Numbered from the stretch's first letter, positions 51,593-60,874 are shown. The stretch is 64,000 nucleotides of DNA from Streptomyces avidinii (GCF_014650695.1 NZ_BMVL01000013.1:96720-160719); one strand, 5' to 3'. A program made the numbers and translations. Notes: generated from the sequence alone by a model not told the origin.

Positions 51593-52510
51593 TCAGCCCG
51601 CCGCGATCTCCGGCAGCCAGGCCGGCAGGGCCTCCGTACGCGCCAGCCACGTGGCCGGCAGCACCTCGTCCCCGCGCGCGCCCAGCACCCCGCCGACGAT
51701 CGCGCAGGTCGTGTCGACGTCCCCGCCCACCTGCGCGGTGGTCCAGAACGCCCCCTCGTAGTCGTCCAGCGCCCGGGCGGCCGACCACAGGGCGAACGGC
51801 ACGGTGTCGTGCGCGCTCGTACGCCGCCCGCAGCCCAGAACCGCTGCGACCGTGGTGGCGTCGCCGTAGTCCAGCATGTCCCGCGCGCGCCGCAGCCCGG
51901 CGCCCACGGCGCTGCGCGGCACCAGCGCGATCACCCCGTCCAGCAGGTCGGCGGCCTTCGGCGGGCCGTCCGTACTCGCCGCCAGCGCGGCCGCCGCGGC
52001 GACGGCCATCGCCCCGCACACGGCCTCGCGGTGCTGGTGGGTGGTGTAGGCGGAGATCTCCGCCTGGTGCGTGGCCTGCTCCGGGTCGTCCGCGTACCAG
52101 GCGCCCAGCGGTGCGATGCGCATGGCGGCGCCGTTGCCCCACGAGCCCTGCCCGTTGAAGAGCTCGGCAGCCAGCGTGCGCCAGTCCTGTCCCTCCCGCA
52201 CCAGACGCAGCATCCGGTTCACCGCGGGGCCGTAACCGCGGTCGAAGTCGTGGTGGTGGGCGAAGGAGAGCGCGAGCGCGTCCTGGTCGATACGACCGTG
52301 GTCGGCGAGCACGGCCACCACCGAGCAGGCCATCTCGGTGTCGTCGGTCCACTGCCACGTGCCGGCACCGGCGGGCAGCTCGCACCGCTTGAGCAGCGGG
52401 TAGTTCACGGGGACGAAGTACTGGGAGCCCAGGGCGTCACCCAGCGCCAGCCCTCGCAGGCTGGCCATGGCGCGCGCGTAGCGCCGTTCGGGAGTGGAAT
52501 CAGGCGTCAT
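51593..52510 (-). CDS. ADP-ribosylglycohydrolase family protein
   Basis: A 305-residue all-helical enzyme of the DraG/ARH family. The dinuclear-metal ligands are visible in WTDDTEMA near the N-terminus and in QVGGDVDTTCAIVGG near the C-terminus, with GALGDALG-like GLALGDALGSQ at the start. Family members remove ADP-ribose from proteins or small molecules. ATG 52510 is preferred over TTG 52519. It lies 11 bases downstream of the histidine phosphatase gene on the same strand, so the two probably form an operon. Confidence 0.9.
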   Translation of the reverse strand: MTPDSTPERRYARAMASLRGLALGDALGSQYFVPVNYPLLKRCELPAGAGTWQWTDDTEMACSVVAVLADHGRIDQDALALSFAHHHDFDRGYGPAVNRMLRLVREGQDWRTLAAELFNGQGSWGNGAAMRIAPLGAWYADDPEQATHQAEISAYTTHQHREAVCGAMAVAAAAALAASTDGPPKAADLLDGVIALVPRSAVGAGLRRARDMLDYGDATTVAAVLGCGRRTSAHDTVPFALWSAARALDDYEGAFWTTAQVGGDVDTTCAIVGGVLGARGDEVLPATWLARTEALPAWLPEIAAG

Positions 52511-52521
52511 CGCGGGCAACT

Positions 52522-53181
52522 CTAACCGTCCAGGTCATAAGGCTCGGGTGTGGTCCACCGCTCAAACGGGCGGTCCATCCGGTACCTGCCGTCCGGGCCG
52601 AGCAGGAGGACACGGTATTCGGCGTTGCCCGGATTGGACAGGGCCTCGAATTCGGCCACGGACCAGTGGAACCAGCGCATGCAGAAGAGCCGCATCGTCA
52701 GCCCGTGCGTCACGAGCAGCACGTTCTCGGGATGGTCGGGGGCCTCGAAGCTGCGGTAGAGGCTTTCCAGGAACGACCCGACCCGGTCGTACACGTCGGC
52801 CCCCGACTCGCCCTGGGCGAAGCGGTAGAAGAAGTGCCCGTACGCGTCCCGGTACGCCTTCTGCAACCGTACGTCGTCCCGGTCCTGCCAGTTCCCCCAG
52901 TCCTGCTCGCGCAGGCGCGGCTCCTCGCGCATCCGCACCCGCGTGGGGTCCAGCCGCAACTCCCGGAAGGTCTGCAGGGTCCGGCGGTAGGGGGAGACGT
53001 ACGCGCTGATCGTCTCGTCGCCGAAGAGCTCGCGCAGCCGGACGCCGGCCGCCGCCGCCTGCTCGCGCCCGTTGCGGGTCAGCCGCAGGGCGTGGTCGGG
53101 CTCCCTCTCGTACACCGTGTCGTCGGCGTTCCCCTCCGATTCCCCGTGTCGGACAAGGACGATGCGCCGTGGTCGAACCAT
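52522..53181 (-). CDS. Histidine phosphatase (phosphoglycerate mutase-like) family protein
   Basis: A 219-residue enzyme. The phosphohistidine motif is VLVRHGESEGN, the second Arg is in SPYRRTLQTF, the acid residue region is REQDWGNWQ and the second catalytic His is in VLLVTHGLTMR. The family hydrolyses phosphate esters or moves phosphate; the substrate is unknown. ATG 53181. It is co-oriented with, and eleven bases from, the ADP-ribosylglycohydrolase gene. Confidence 0.9.
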   Translation of the reverse strand: MVRPRRIVLVRHGESEGNADDTVYEREPDHALRLTRNGREQAAAAGVRLRELFGDETISAYVSPYRRTLQTFRELRLDPTRVRMREEPRLREQDWGNWQDRDDVRLQKAYRDAYGHFFYRFAQGESGADVYDRVGSFLESLYRSFEAPDHPENVLLVTHGLTMRLFCMRWFHWSVAEFEALSNPGNAEYRVLLLGPDGRYRMDRPFERWTTPEPYDLDG

Positions 53182-53253
53182 CCCACGACCCTATTCGGCC
53201 ATCGGGTGGCGCGCCGACCGGGCTCGCCGGTCGACCCGGCGGTCATCGTACGG

Positions 53254-53859
53254 TCATACCGTCCAGGAGGGTTCGAGGTCGACGACATCACCGGTGAGGG
53301 CCTCGACATCGGCCTGGATCTGCGCGCGCAGGGAGAGCCGCTCGACCCGCTCCTGCCGGTACTTGCCGTGCTCGGCGGCTGCGTGCCACATCGACAGCAC
53401 CAGGAACTCACGGCCCGGGGCCTCCCCGAAGAGGCCACGAACCATCCCGGGCGAGCCCGCCATGGCGGGATTCCACACCTTCTCCTGCATGAGGGCGAAG
53501 TGGTCGACCCGACCCTCCCGGACCCGCGTGTGCGCGACCCGTACCACGTCGGCATCGGTGAAGCGCGGCTCGAAGCCGGTCTTCACGTCGAAGCGGTGGT
53601 CGAAGAGGGTGACCCGCAGGTCGGTGTAGGTGCCGTTCTGCGAGGCAGCCAGCCGGTCGTGCGAGCGGGCCATGAAGGAGTCGTAGAAGGACCGGCTCTC
53701 CCAGAACGCGAAGACATGCGCGACCCCCTGCCGGCCCCGGCTCCAGCCGCCGCCCTGCCCCCGGAAACCCGGCTCGCCCGGCAGCCCCGCCCATTTTCGC
53801 TGCCCGCGCTCGAACCCGCGTCGGTCCGTCACCGTGCAGCGAATCCACTTGACCAGCAC
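53254..53859 (-). CDS. YdbC/DUF4937 family protein
   Basis: A 201-residue protein with two ferredoxin-like halves. The N-terminal half has VKWIRCTVTDRRGFERGQRKW, GWSRGRQGVAHVFAFWES and FYDSFMARSHDRLA. The C-terminal half is an antibiotic-biosynthesis-monooxygenase-like fold (RVREGRVDHFALMQEKVW, REFLVLSMWHAAAEH). I recognise it as the DUF4937/YdbC family; the activity is unknown. GTG 53859 is the start, since upstream codons are non-homologous. It lies 32 bases downstream of the arylamine acetyltransferase gene. Confidence 0.8.
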   Translation of the reverse strand: MLVKWIRCTVTDRRGFERGQRKWAGLPGEPGFRGQGGGWSRGRQGVAHVFAFWESRSFYDSFMARSHDRLAASQNGTYTDLRVTLFDHRFDVKTGFEPRFTDADVVRVAHTRVREGRVDHFALMQEKVWNPAMAGSPGMVRGLFGEAPGREFLVLSMWHAAAEHGKYRQERVERLSLRAQIQADVEALTGDVVDLEPSWTV

Positions 53860-53891
53860 TGCGCCATCGTACGGGCCGGGCGGGGCCCCGG

Positions 53892-54749
53892 TCAGTCCCC
53901 GGCGCGGTGGATCCGCACCAGTTCCGCCGCGTCCCGATCGGGCAGTCGAAGTCCGAACTCCCGGTCGAGCACCGCGAGCAGCTCGTCCGCGCCGACGGTC
54001 TCCCGCTCGGCCCGCCCATCGGGATGCAGCCGGGTGAGCTCCCGACCGACGAGTGCCCGGCGGACGCCGTCGCCCGGGTACTGGACGACGAGCCGCCCGG
54101 AGAAGGAGGAGGCGGGGTGGCTGGAGCTGTAGTGGTTGAGCACGACGTAGTCGACGGGGTGGTACTGCTGCGGGGAGAAGGCGTACAGGTCCCGCCAGGT
54201 GTCTCCGCGCAGGAGACACAGGACGAGGACGCCGCCCTCCTCCTCGCGGACGCGGTACGTCCACTCCCCCTGCCGCACCTCGGCCCCCGGCCGCGCCAGC
54301 GGGAGCGGCTCGCGAGGGCCCTGGTGACCGAATCCGGCGTCGCACAGCCACGGTTCGCCTTCGACCATGACGACGAGTACGGCGTGCGTCACGGCCGGCA
54401 CGAAGTCCCCGCGGGTGCGGTTGCGGGCGCCGCGTCCGGAAACCTCGAAGCCGATCCGCTCCAGGGCAGCGGCCAGCAGTGAGTTCTGCTCGTAGCAGTA
54501 ACCGCCGCGACGGTCGTGCACGAGCTTGACCTCTATGGACTTGAGGTCCAGCGCGACGGGGCGGCCGAGCAGGACGTCCAGGCTCTCGAAGGCGATGGCG
54601 GCGGTGTGGGCCCGGTGCACTGCGTACAACGTGGCAAGGTCCGGCCGGAGTTCCCGGGGCTCCCCGGCATCGACCGAAGCCGCCGAACCCCCTGGAAATC
54701 CGATCCGCGCCAGATAGGCGTCGAGGTCCAGCTCGTCACCGCTCCACAT
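53892..54749 (-). CDS. Arylamine N-acetyltransferase
   Basis: A 285-residue NAT-family enzyme that transfers an acyl group from acyl-CoA to an amine. The catalytic triad is visible: Cys in RRGGYCYEQNSLL, His in VTHAVLVV and Asp in WLCDAGFGHQG. It may detoxify arylamines, or serve as an amide synthase as RifF-like proteins do in ansamycin clusters; no such cluster is present here. ATG 54749. Probably an operon with the YdbC/DUF4937 gene. Confidence 0.92.
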   Translation of the reverse strand: MWSGDELDLDAYLARIGFPGGSAASVDAGEPRELRPDLATLYAVHRAHTAAIAFESLDVLLGRPVALDLKSIEVKLVHDRRGGYCYEQNSLLAAALERIGFEVSGRGARNRTRGDFVPAVTHAVLVVMVEGEPWLCDAGFGHQGPREPLPLARPGAEVRQGEWTYRVREEEGGVLVLCLLRGDTWRDLYAFSPQQYHPVDYVVLNHYSSSHPASSFSGRLVVQYPGDGVRRALVGRELTRLHPDGRAERETVGADELLAVLDREFGLRLPDRDAAELVRIHRAGD

Positions 54750-54851
54750 GGCCGACCATCTCCCCGTTCACCGGTTCTCCCGTTCGCCGTGTCCCGCCCG
54801 CCGTCGCACAGCCGGGAAATCCCCGGGCGGCAGGCGCAGTCACCCCGCACA

Positions 54852-55820
54852 ATGATCGTCATGACCGCCCTGCACACCAACCCGCTTTTCGACCGCCTCG
54901 CCGACGCCGAAAGCATCCTGGTCGCAGGCGCGGGCGGCGGCTTCGACATCTACGCCGGCCTCCCCGTGGCCCTCTCCCTCATGCACCAGGGCAAGCGGGT
55001 CCACCTGGCGAACCTCTCCTTCAGCTCGCTCGCCGGACTGCCCGTCAAGGAGTGGGCGGCCCCGGACCTCGCCGCCGTCACCCCGGACTCCGCGCCGCAC
55101 CTGTCCTACTTCCCCGAGCGGACGCTGGCCCGGTGGCTGGCCGCGCACGGCTACCCGGCCACCGTGTACGCCTTCCCCCAGATCGGCGTGCAGCCGCTGC
55201 GCGCCGCCTACCGCGAGCTGGTCGACCTCCACGGCATCGATGCGATCGTCCTGGTCGACGGCGGCACGGACATCCTGATGCGGGGCGACGAATCGGGCCT
55301 CGGCACCCCCGAGGAGGACCTGACCAGCGTCGCGGCCCTGGCCGCGCTGGACGACGTACGGGAGCGCCTCGTCGTGTCGGTGGGCTTCGGCGTGGACGCC
55401 TACCACGGGGTCAGTCATGCGCTCGTGCTGGAGAACATCGCGGCGCTGGAGCGCGAGGGTGCGTACCTCGGCGCGTTCTCCATACCGCGCGCCACCAAGG
55501 AGGGTGCGCTCTTCCTCGACGCGGTCGCCCATGCCCAGGAGCAGACCCCGGACCGGCCCAGCATCGTGAACGGCTCCATCGCCGCAGCCGTCCGGGGCTC
55601 CTTCGGCGACGTCCAGTTCACCACCCGCACCCGGGGCAGCGAGCTGTTCGTGAACCCGCTGATGTCGCTGTGCTTCGCCTTCGACCTGCCGGGGCTGGCC
55701 GCGCGCTGCCTCTACCTGGACCGCATCGAGGACACCCGGCTGATGCGCCAGGTCCATTCCCGGATCGCCGAATTCCGCGACGAGCTCGTCACCCGCCCGC
55801 CCCGCCGCATCCCCCACTGA
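54852..55820 (+). CDS. DUF1152 domain-containing protein
   Basis: A 322-residue protein. The N-terminus has a nucleotide-binding-like AESILVAGAGGGFDIYAGLPVAL; a middle block reads IDAIVLVDGGTDILMRGDE and the C-terminal part SIVNGSIAAAVRGSFGDVQF. It matches DUF1152, whose function is unknown; the fold may bind a nucleotide or sugar phosphate. ATG 54852 or ATG 54861 could be the start; neither has a ribosome binding site, so the mRNA may be leaderless. A hairpin follows. Confidence 0.85.
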   Translation: MIVMTALHTNPLFDRLADAESILVAGAGGGFDIYAGLPVALSLMHQGKRVHLANLSFSSLAGLPVKEWAAPDLAAVTPDSAPHLSYFPERTLARWLAAHGYPATVYAFPQIGVQPLRAAYRELVDLHGIDAIVLVDGGTDILMRGDESGLGTPEEDLTSVAALAALDDVRERLVVSVGFGVDAYHGVSHALVLENIAALEREGAYLGAFSIPRATKEGALFLDAVAHAQEQTPDRPSIVNGSIAAAVRGSFGDVQFTTRTRGSELFVNPLMSLCFAFDLPGLAARCLYLDRIEDTRLMRQVHSRIAEFRDELVTRPPRRIPH

Positions 55821-55853
55821 CACACCCCTGCGCGTCTCCCCGAGACGCCGGAA

Positions 55854-55880
55854 AGGGTGCCGACCCGTGGTCGGCACCCT
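55854..55880. terminator. Hairpin between the DUF1152 gene and nrdJ
   Basis: An 11-bp perfect stem (AGGGTGCCGAC at 55854-55864 with 55870-55880) and a five-base loop. It serves two convergent genes. Confidence 0.85.
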
Positions 55881-55949
55881 CTCTCATGCGGGTTCGGCGC
55901 CGTCAGCGGCAATTGCTCACTGCCGCCTACGGCGCCGCTGCGCCCGGTA

Positions 55950-58838
55950 TCAGCTGCAGCCGCTGGTGGAACCGCAGCCCTCGCAGATGTAGCAGGAGCC
56001 GGCGCGCTGCATCTTCGTACCGCAGGAGAAGCAGAGCGGGGCGTCGGCGGAGACGCCGAGCTGCATCTCGACCAGTTCGGCGCTGCTGTGTGCCGTCTTG
56101 GGGGACGGGACGGACACGGCCGCGACCGGCTTCGGGGCCGACGGAACCGCGGTCAGCGGGGTCGCCTGCGTCAGGGACTCGGTGTCCAGCTCGTCCTCGA
56201 GCGGCTCGTAGGAACCCGTGTCCAGGTGGCGCTGGCGCTCCTCGGCGGAGTGGATGCCGAGGGCCGAGCGGGTCTCGAAGGGCAGGAAGTCGAGCGCCAC
56301 GCGGCGGAAGATGTAGTCGACGATCGACTGCGCCATCCGCACGTCCGGGTCGTCCGTCATTCCGGCCGGCTCGAAGCGCATGTTCGTGAACTTCGAGACG
56401 TAGGTCTCCAGCGGAACGCCGTACTGGAGGCCGACCGAGACGGCGATCGAGAAGGCGTCCATCATGCCCGCGAGGGTCGAACCCTGCTTGGACATCTTCA
56501 GGAAGACCTCGCCCAGACCGTCGTCCGGGTAGGAGTTCGCCGTCATGTAGCCCTCGGCGCCACCGACCGTGAAGGAGGTGGTGATGCCCGGGCGGCCCTT
56601 GGGAAGGCGCTTGCGGACGGGTCGGTACTCGATGACCTTCTCGACCGCGGCGCGGATGGTCTCCTCCGTCTTGGCGGTGACCTCCTCCTTCTCCTCCTCC
56701 TTCTTCTTGGCGGAGAGGGGCTGGCCGACCTTGCAGTTGTCGCGGTAGATCGCGAGCGCCTTGACGCCCAGCTTCCACGCCTCGAAGTAGATCTCCTCGA
56801 TCTCCTCGACGGTCGCCGTCTCCGGCATGTTGACCGTCTTCGAGATCGCGCCGGAGATCCAGGGCTGGATCGCGGCCATCATGCGGACGTGGCCCATCGC
56901 GGAGATGGAACGCTCGCCCATGGCGCAGTCGAACACCGAGTAGTGCTCGGTCTTCAGGTGCGGGGCGTCGACGACCACGCCGTGCTCGGCGATGTGGGAG
57001 ACGATCTCCTCGATCTGCTCCTCCTGGTAGCCCATGCGGCGCAGGGCCTGCGGGACGGTGCCGTTGACGATCTGCATCGAGCCGCCGCCGACGAGCTTCT
57101 TGAACTTGACCAGGGCCAGGTCCGGCTCGACACCGGTGGTGTCGCAGGACATCGCCAGACCGATGGTGCCGGTCGGCGCGAGGACGGAGGCCTGCGAGTT
57201 GCGGAAGCCGTTCTTCTCGCCGAGGCGCAGGACGTCCTGCCAGGCTTCGGTGGCCGCGGCCCAGATGCTGTTGTCCAGGTCCTCGGTGCGCGGCGCGACG
57301 GCGTTGGCGTCGGCGTGCTGCTTCATGACGCGCTTGTGCGAGTCGGCGTTGCGGGCGTAGCCGTCGTACGGGCCGACGATGGCGGCCAGCTCGGCGGAGC
57401 GCTTGTACGCGGTGCCGGTCATCAGCGAGGTGATCGACGCGGCGAGGGTGCGGCCGCCGTCCGAGTCGTACGCGTGGCCGGTGGCCATCAGCAGGGCGCC
57501 GAGGTTGGCGTAGCCGATGCCCAGCTGGCGGAAGGCGCGGGTGTTGTCGCCGATCTTCTGCGTCGGGAAGTCCGCGAAGCAGATGGAGATGTCCATCGCG
57601 GTGATGACGAGCTCGACGACCTTGGCGAAGCGCTCGGCGTCGAAGGACTGGTTGCCCTTGCCGTCGTCGTTCAGGAACTTCATCAGGTTGAGCGAGGCGA
57701 GGTTGCAGGACGTGTTGTCCAGGTGCATGTACTCGCTGCACGGGTTCGACGCGGTGATCCGGCCGGACTCGGGGCAGGTGTGCCAGTTGTTGATCACACC
57801 GTCGTACTGGATGCCCGGGTCGGCGCAGGCCCACGCGGCCTCGGCGAGCTTGCGGAAGAGCGCCTTGGCGTCGACCTTCTCGATGACCTCACCGGTCATC
57901 CGGGCCCGCAGGCCGAACTCGGTGCCGTTCTCGACGGCCGTCATGAACTCGTCGTTCACGCGGACGGAGTTGTTGGCGTTCTGGTACTGGACGGACGTGA
58001 TGTCGTCGCCGCCCAGGTCCATGTCGAAGCCCGCGTCGCGCAGGGCGCGGATCTTCTCCTCCTCCTTCACCTTGGTCTCGATGAAGGCCTCGACGTCCGG
58101 GTGGTCCACGTCCAGGACGACCATCTTGGCCGCGCGGCGGGTGGCGCCGCCCGACTTGATCGTTCCGGCGGACGCGTCGGCGCCGCGCATGAAGGAGACC
58201 GGGCCGGAGGCGTTGCCGCCGGAGGAGAGGAGCTCCTTGGAGGAGCGGATGCGGGAGAGGTTCAGGCCGGCGCCGGAGCCGCCCTTGAAGATCATTCCCT
58301 CTTCCTTGTACCAGTCGAGGATCGACTCCATGGAGTCGTCGACGGCCAGGATGAAGCAGGCGGAGACCTGCTGCGGCTGGGGCGTACCGACGTTGAACCA
58401 CACCGGGGAGTTGAAGCTGAAGATCTGGTGCAGCAGGGCGTAGGTGAGCTCGTGCTCGAAGATCTCCGCGTCGGCGGGCGAGGAGAAGTAGTCGAAGTCC
58501 TCGCCGGCCTTCGTGTACGTCTTCACGATCCGGTCGATCAGCTGCTTCAGACCGGTCTCGCGCTGCGGGGTGCCCACCGCGCCGCGGAAGTACTTGCTGG
58601 TGACGATGTTGACCGCGTTCACCGACCAGAAGTCGGGGAACTCGACGCCGCGCTGCTCGAAGTTGACGGAGCCGTCGCGCCAGTTGGTCATGACGACGTC
58701 ACGGCGCTCCCAGCTCACCTCGTCATAGGGGTGCACGCCCGGGGTGGTGTGGATGCGCTCGATACGCAGGCCGCCCTTGGCAGCCTTGGTCCCCTTGGCG
58801 CGGGAACCACGTGCCGAGCCGCTCGCCGTCTCTGTCAT
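55950..58838 (-). CDS. nrdJ: Vitamin B12-dependent ribonucleoside-diphosphate reductase
   Basis: A 962-residue class II ribonucleotide reductase making dNTPs with adenosylcobalamin. Landmarks include NSPVWFNVG, the redox cysteine in QVSACFILAVDD, NPCSEYMHLDNTSCNLAS and VLAPTGTIGLAMSCDTTG. The C-terminal tail has a CxxC-type cluster (CFSCGTKMQRAGSCYICEGCG) that recycles the active-site disulfide. ATG 58838 has GGAGGA six bases upstream. It lies 143 bases downstream of nrdR on the same strand, as in other streptomycetes, so NrdR boxes upstream of nrdR should control both. Confidence 0.96.
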   Translation of the reverse strand: MTETASGSARGSRAKGTKAAKGGLRIERIHTTPGVHPYDEVSWERRDVVMTNWRDGSVNFEQRGVEFPDFWSVNAVNIVTSKYFRGAVGTPQRETGLKQLIDRIVKTYTKAGEDFDYFSSPADAEIFEHELTYALLHQIFSFNSPVWFNVGTPQPQQVSACFILAVDDSMESILDWYKEEGMIFKGGSGAGLNLSRIRSSKELLSSGGNASGPVSFMRGADASAGTIKSGGATRRAAKMVVLDVDHPDVEAFIETKVKEEEKIRALRDAGFDMDLGGDDITSVQYQNANNSVRVNDEFMTAVENGTEFGLRARMTGEVIEKVDAKALFRKLAEAAWACADPGIQYDGVINNWHTCPESGRITASNPCSEYMHLDNTSCNLASLNLMKFLNDDGKGNQSFDAERFAKVVELVITAMDISICFADFPTQKIGDNTRAFRQLGIGYANLGALLMATGHAYDSDGGRTLAASITSLMTGTAYKRSAELAAIVGPYDGYARNADSHKRVMKQHADANAVAPRTEDLDNSIWAAATEAWQDVLRLGEKNGFRNSQASVLAPTGTIGLAMSCDTTGVEPDLALVKFKKLVGGGSMQIVNGTVPQALRRMGYQEEQIEEIVSHIAEHGVVVDAPHLKTEHYSVFDCAMGERSISAMGHVRMMAAIQPWISGAISKTVNMPETATVEEIEEIYFEAWKLGVKALAIYRDNCKVGQPLSAKKKEEEKEEVTAKTEETIRAAVEKVIEYRPVRKRLPKGRPGITTSFTVGGAEGYMTANSYPDDGLGEVFLKMSKQGSTLAGMMDAFSIAVSVGLQYGVPLETYVSKFTNMRFEPAGMTDDPDVRMAQSIVDYIFRRVALDFLPFETRSALGIHSAEERQRHLDTGSYEPLEDELDTESLTQATPLTAVPSAPKPVAAVSVPSPKTAHSSAELVEMQLGVSADAPLCFSCGTKMQRAGSCYICEGCGSTSGCS

Positions 58839-58981
58839 GCCGCTTCCTCCCATATGCGGGCAAAAACGCCCTAAAGTGCCAGCGATATTCCGCGGCACGG
58901 TGCTGTGTCTTGTATCTACGTCTCTTCGCCCGGCCGACCGGCCGTGTCACGGAGCGCGAGCGCCGCGGCACGGTTGTCCGG

Positions 58982-59494
58982 TCAGTCGGCGGCGGAGGCG
59001 GGCACGGGGACCTGGGCGGCCCCACTGAGCTCGCACTCCTCGGGGTGAGGCCGGGACACGCGGAGTTCCGCGATGGCGGTCTCGAAGTCTTCAAGGGTGT
59101 CGAACGCTTTGTAAACGGAGGCGAACCGCAGGTACGCGACCAGGTCGAGTTCCTGCAACGGACCGAGTATGGCCAGACCCACGTCGTGAGTGGTCAGCTC
59201 GGCGCTCCCGGTGGCGCGCACCGCCTCCTCGACCCGCTGGCCGAGCTTGGCGAGGGCGTCCTCGGTGACCGGCCGCCCCTGGCACGCCTTGCGCACGCCG
59301 GAGATGACCTTGCTTCGGCTGAAGGGTTCCGTCACCCCGCTGCGCTTGATCACCATCAGCGAGGCCGTCTCCACCGTCGTGAAACGACGGGAGCAGTCGG
59401 GGCACTGACGGCGCCGGCGGATCGACGTGCCGTCGTCCGTGGTGCGACTGTCGACGACGCGGCTGTCGGGGTGCCTGCAGAAGGGGCAGTGCAT
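58982..59494 (-). CDS. nrdR: Transcriptional regulator NrdR
   Basis: A 170-residue repressor of ribonucleotide reductase genes. The N-terminal zinc ribbon has CPFCRHPDSRVVDSR and CPDCSRRF; the ATP-cone (about 50-140) has VIKRSGVTEPFSRSKV and binds ATP/dATP to set DNA binding. ATG 59494. Paired NrdR boxes lie upstream, so it represses itself and nrdJ when dATP is high. Confidence 0.96.
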   Translation of the reverse strand: MHCPFCRHPDSRVVDSRTTDDGTSIRRRRQCPDCSRRFTTVETASLMVIKRSGVTEPFSRSKVISGVRKACQGRPVTEDALAKLGQRVEEAVRATGSAELTTHDVGLAILGPLQELDLVAYLRFASVYKAFDTLEDFETAIAELRVSRPHPEECELSGAAQVPVPASAAD

Positions 59495-59628
59495 GGTTCC
59501 CTCACCCTCCCTCTTGGCACGACTGAATCACCCCACGGAGCCCCTGAACGGCGGAGGCGGACTCCGTCGGGGGCTCGTGAAGCAGCCACCAGCATATGCG
59601 ATGCCGGGACCCGCGGGAGACCCGAGGA

Positions 59629-59675
59629 CCACAACTTCTGGGCGGCAGCGCTCATCCAACCACTAGATCTTGGGT
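59629..59675 (-). promoter_or_regulatory. Pair of NrdR boxes upstream of nrdRJ
   Basis: Box 1 (59660-59675, minus-strand ACCCAAGATCTAGTGG) matches the NrdR consensus ACACWATATATWGTGT at 12 of 16 positions. Box 2 (59629-59644) is weaker, but its CACAA half matches. The centres are 31 bp apart, three helical turns, the known NrdR geometry. Confidence 0.72.
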
Positions 59676-59885
59676 TGTGGCGGATTTACGCGACTCCGCG
59701 TGTCGCAGCGTCCGATGAGCGGACGCGGGGCCTCCCGGTGCCACACTGGACATGGGCCCGGACGGCGGCCGTCCGACCGGGAAGGGTACCGTAAGCGGCG
59801 GACGGCGAGCCGAACCCGCGTTCGGCGAACCGATCGTCCATACACCTCTTGATATGCCCACGCAGGACGATCTGCGATTTTTCAC
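59676..59885. other. Central part of the nrdR-lexA intergenic region
   Basis: No gene is supported in the 469-base divergent region 59495-59963. Outside the NrdR boxes and the SOS box I see only a GCGAC/GTCGC repeat (59690-59706) and an AT-richer stretch near 59845-59885 that probably carries the lexA promoter. Confidence 0.4.
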
Positions 59886-59901
59886 TCGAACGTGTGTTTG
59901 G
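59886..59901 (+). promoter_or_regulatory. SOS (LexA) box upstream of lexA
   Basis: TCGAACGTGTGTTTGG has a perfect left half and a degenerate right half of the actinobacterial LexA box TCGAAC-N4-GTTCGA, 62 bases before the lexA start. It would give autoregulation. Confidence 0.7.
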
Positions 59902-59963
59902 CGCAACCTTTCGAAAGCAACTACCGTTGTCCAGCTAGGGAGAACATTTCGAGAGGGGCCGAC

Positions 59964-60758
59964 GTGACCACCACCGCAGACAGTGCCGCCATCACTGCCC
60001 AGAACCGCTCCCAGAGCCGACTCGAGCCGGTGCATGCCATGAACGACGCAAACCTGAACCCGGAGGCGGAGCCCGTAGTACGCCCCGCACGCTCGCTGCC
60101 AGGTCGACCTCCAGGCATCCGCGCCGACAGCTCCGGACTCACGGACCGGCAGCGGAGGGTCATCGAGGTCATTCGCGACTCCGTGCAGCGGCGGGGTTAC
60201 CCGCCGTCGATGCGGGAGATCGGCCAGGCGGTCGGCCTGTCCAGCACGTCGTCCGTCGCCCACCAGCTGATGGCCCTGGAGCGTAAGGGCTTCCTGCGCC
60301 GCGACCCGCATCGACCCCGCGCCTACGAGGTGCGCGGCTCGGACCAGCCCAGCTCGCAGCCCACGGACACCACCGGCAAGCCCGCCGCCTCCTACGTTCC
60401 CCTGGTCGGCCGGATCGCGGCCGGCGGACCGATCCTCGCCGAGGAGTCGGTCGAGGACGTCTTCCCGCTCCCCCGGCAGCTCGTCGGCGACGGCGAGCTC
60501 TTCGTCCTCAAGGTCGTCGGCGACTCGATGATCGAGGCCGCCATCTGTGACGGCGACTGGGTCACGGTCCGACGCCAGCCCGTCGCGGAGAACGGCGACA
60601 TCGTCGCCGCGATGCTCGACGGCGAGGCCACCGTCAAGCGCTTCAAGCGCGAGGACGGCCATGTCTGGCTCCTCCCGCACAACGCCGCCTACCAGCCGAT
60701 CCCCGGCGACGAGGCGACCATCCTCGGCAAGGTCGTCGCGGTACTGCGTCGGGTCTGA
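59964..60758 (+). CDS. lexA: SOS repressor LexA
   Basis: A 264-residue repressor with a Streptomyces-type N-terminal extension of about 60 residues. The winged helix (SGLTDRQRRVIEVIRDSVQ, YPPSMREIGQAVGLSS) binds SOS boxes. Autocleavage occurs at the Ala-Gly of RIAAGGPILAEE, with catalytic Ser in VVGDSMIEA and Lys in GEATVKRFK. GTG 59964 has GAGAGGGG five bases upstream. Divergent from nrdRJ and convergent with the DinG-like helicase. Confidence 0.96.
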   Translation: MTTTADSAAITAQNRSQSRLEPVHAMNDANLNPEAEPVVRPARSLPGRPPGIRADSSGLTDRQRRVIEVIRDSVQRRGYPPSMREIGQAVGLSSTSSVAHQLMALERKGFLRRDPHRPRAYEVRGSDQPSSQPTDTTGKPAASYVPLVGRIAAGGPILAEESVEDVFPLPRQLVGDGELFVLKVVGDSMIEAAICDGDWVTVRRQPVAENGDIVAAMLDGEATVKRFKREDGHVWLLPHNAAYQPIPGDEATILGKVVAVLRRV

Positions 60759-60774
60759 CCCCGCCGCCCCATAC

Positions 60775-60809
60775 AGCCCCCGGGATCCACTGCGCCGGTC
60801 CCGGGGGTT
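60775..60809 (+). terminator. Terminator of lexA
   Basis: CCCCCGGGA (60777-60785) pairs with TCCCGGGGG (60799-60807), followed by TTGTTCC. It lies between convergent lexA and the helicase gene. Confidence 0.85.
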
Positions 60810-60874
60810 GTTCCATGCCCCGGAACCCGCGGGCTGGCGGGGCGCCCGCCCGTGGACTACTTGCCGTCGGTGGG

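Noticed and set aside
53261..53290. tRNA-like T-arm sequence GGTTCGAG
   Set aside because: No matching acceptor or anticodon arms; the bases lie inside the YdbC/DUF4937 coding region.
58839..58981. Cobalamin riboswitch upstream of nrdJ
   Set aside because: I looked for the B12-box core on the minus strand and did not find it; nrdJ needs B12 but appears to be controlled through NrdR boxes.
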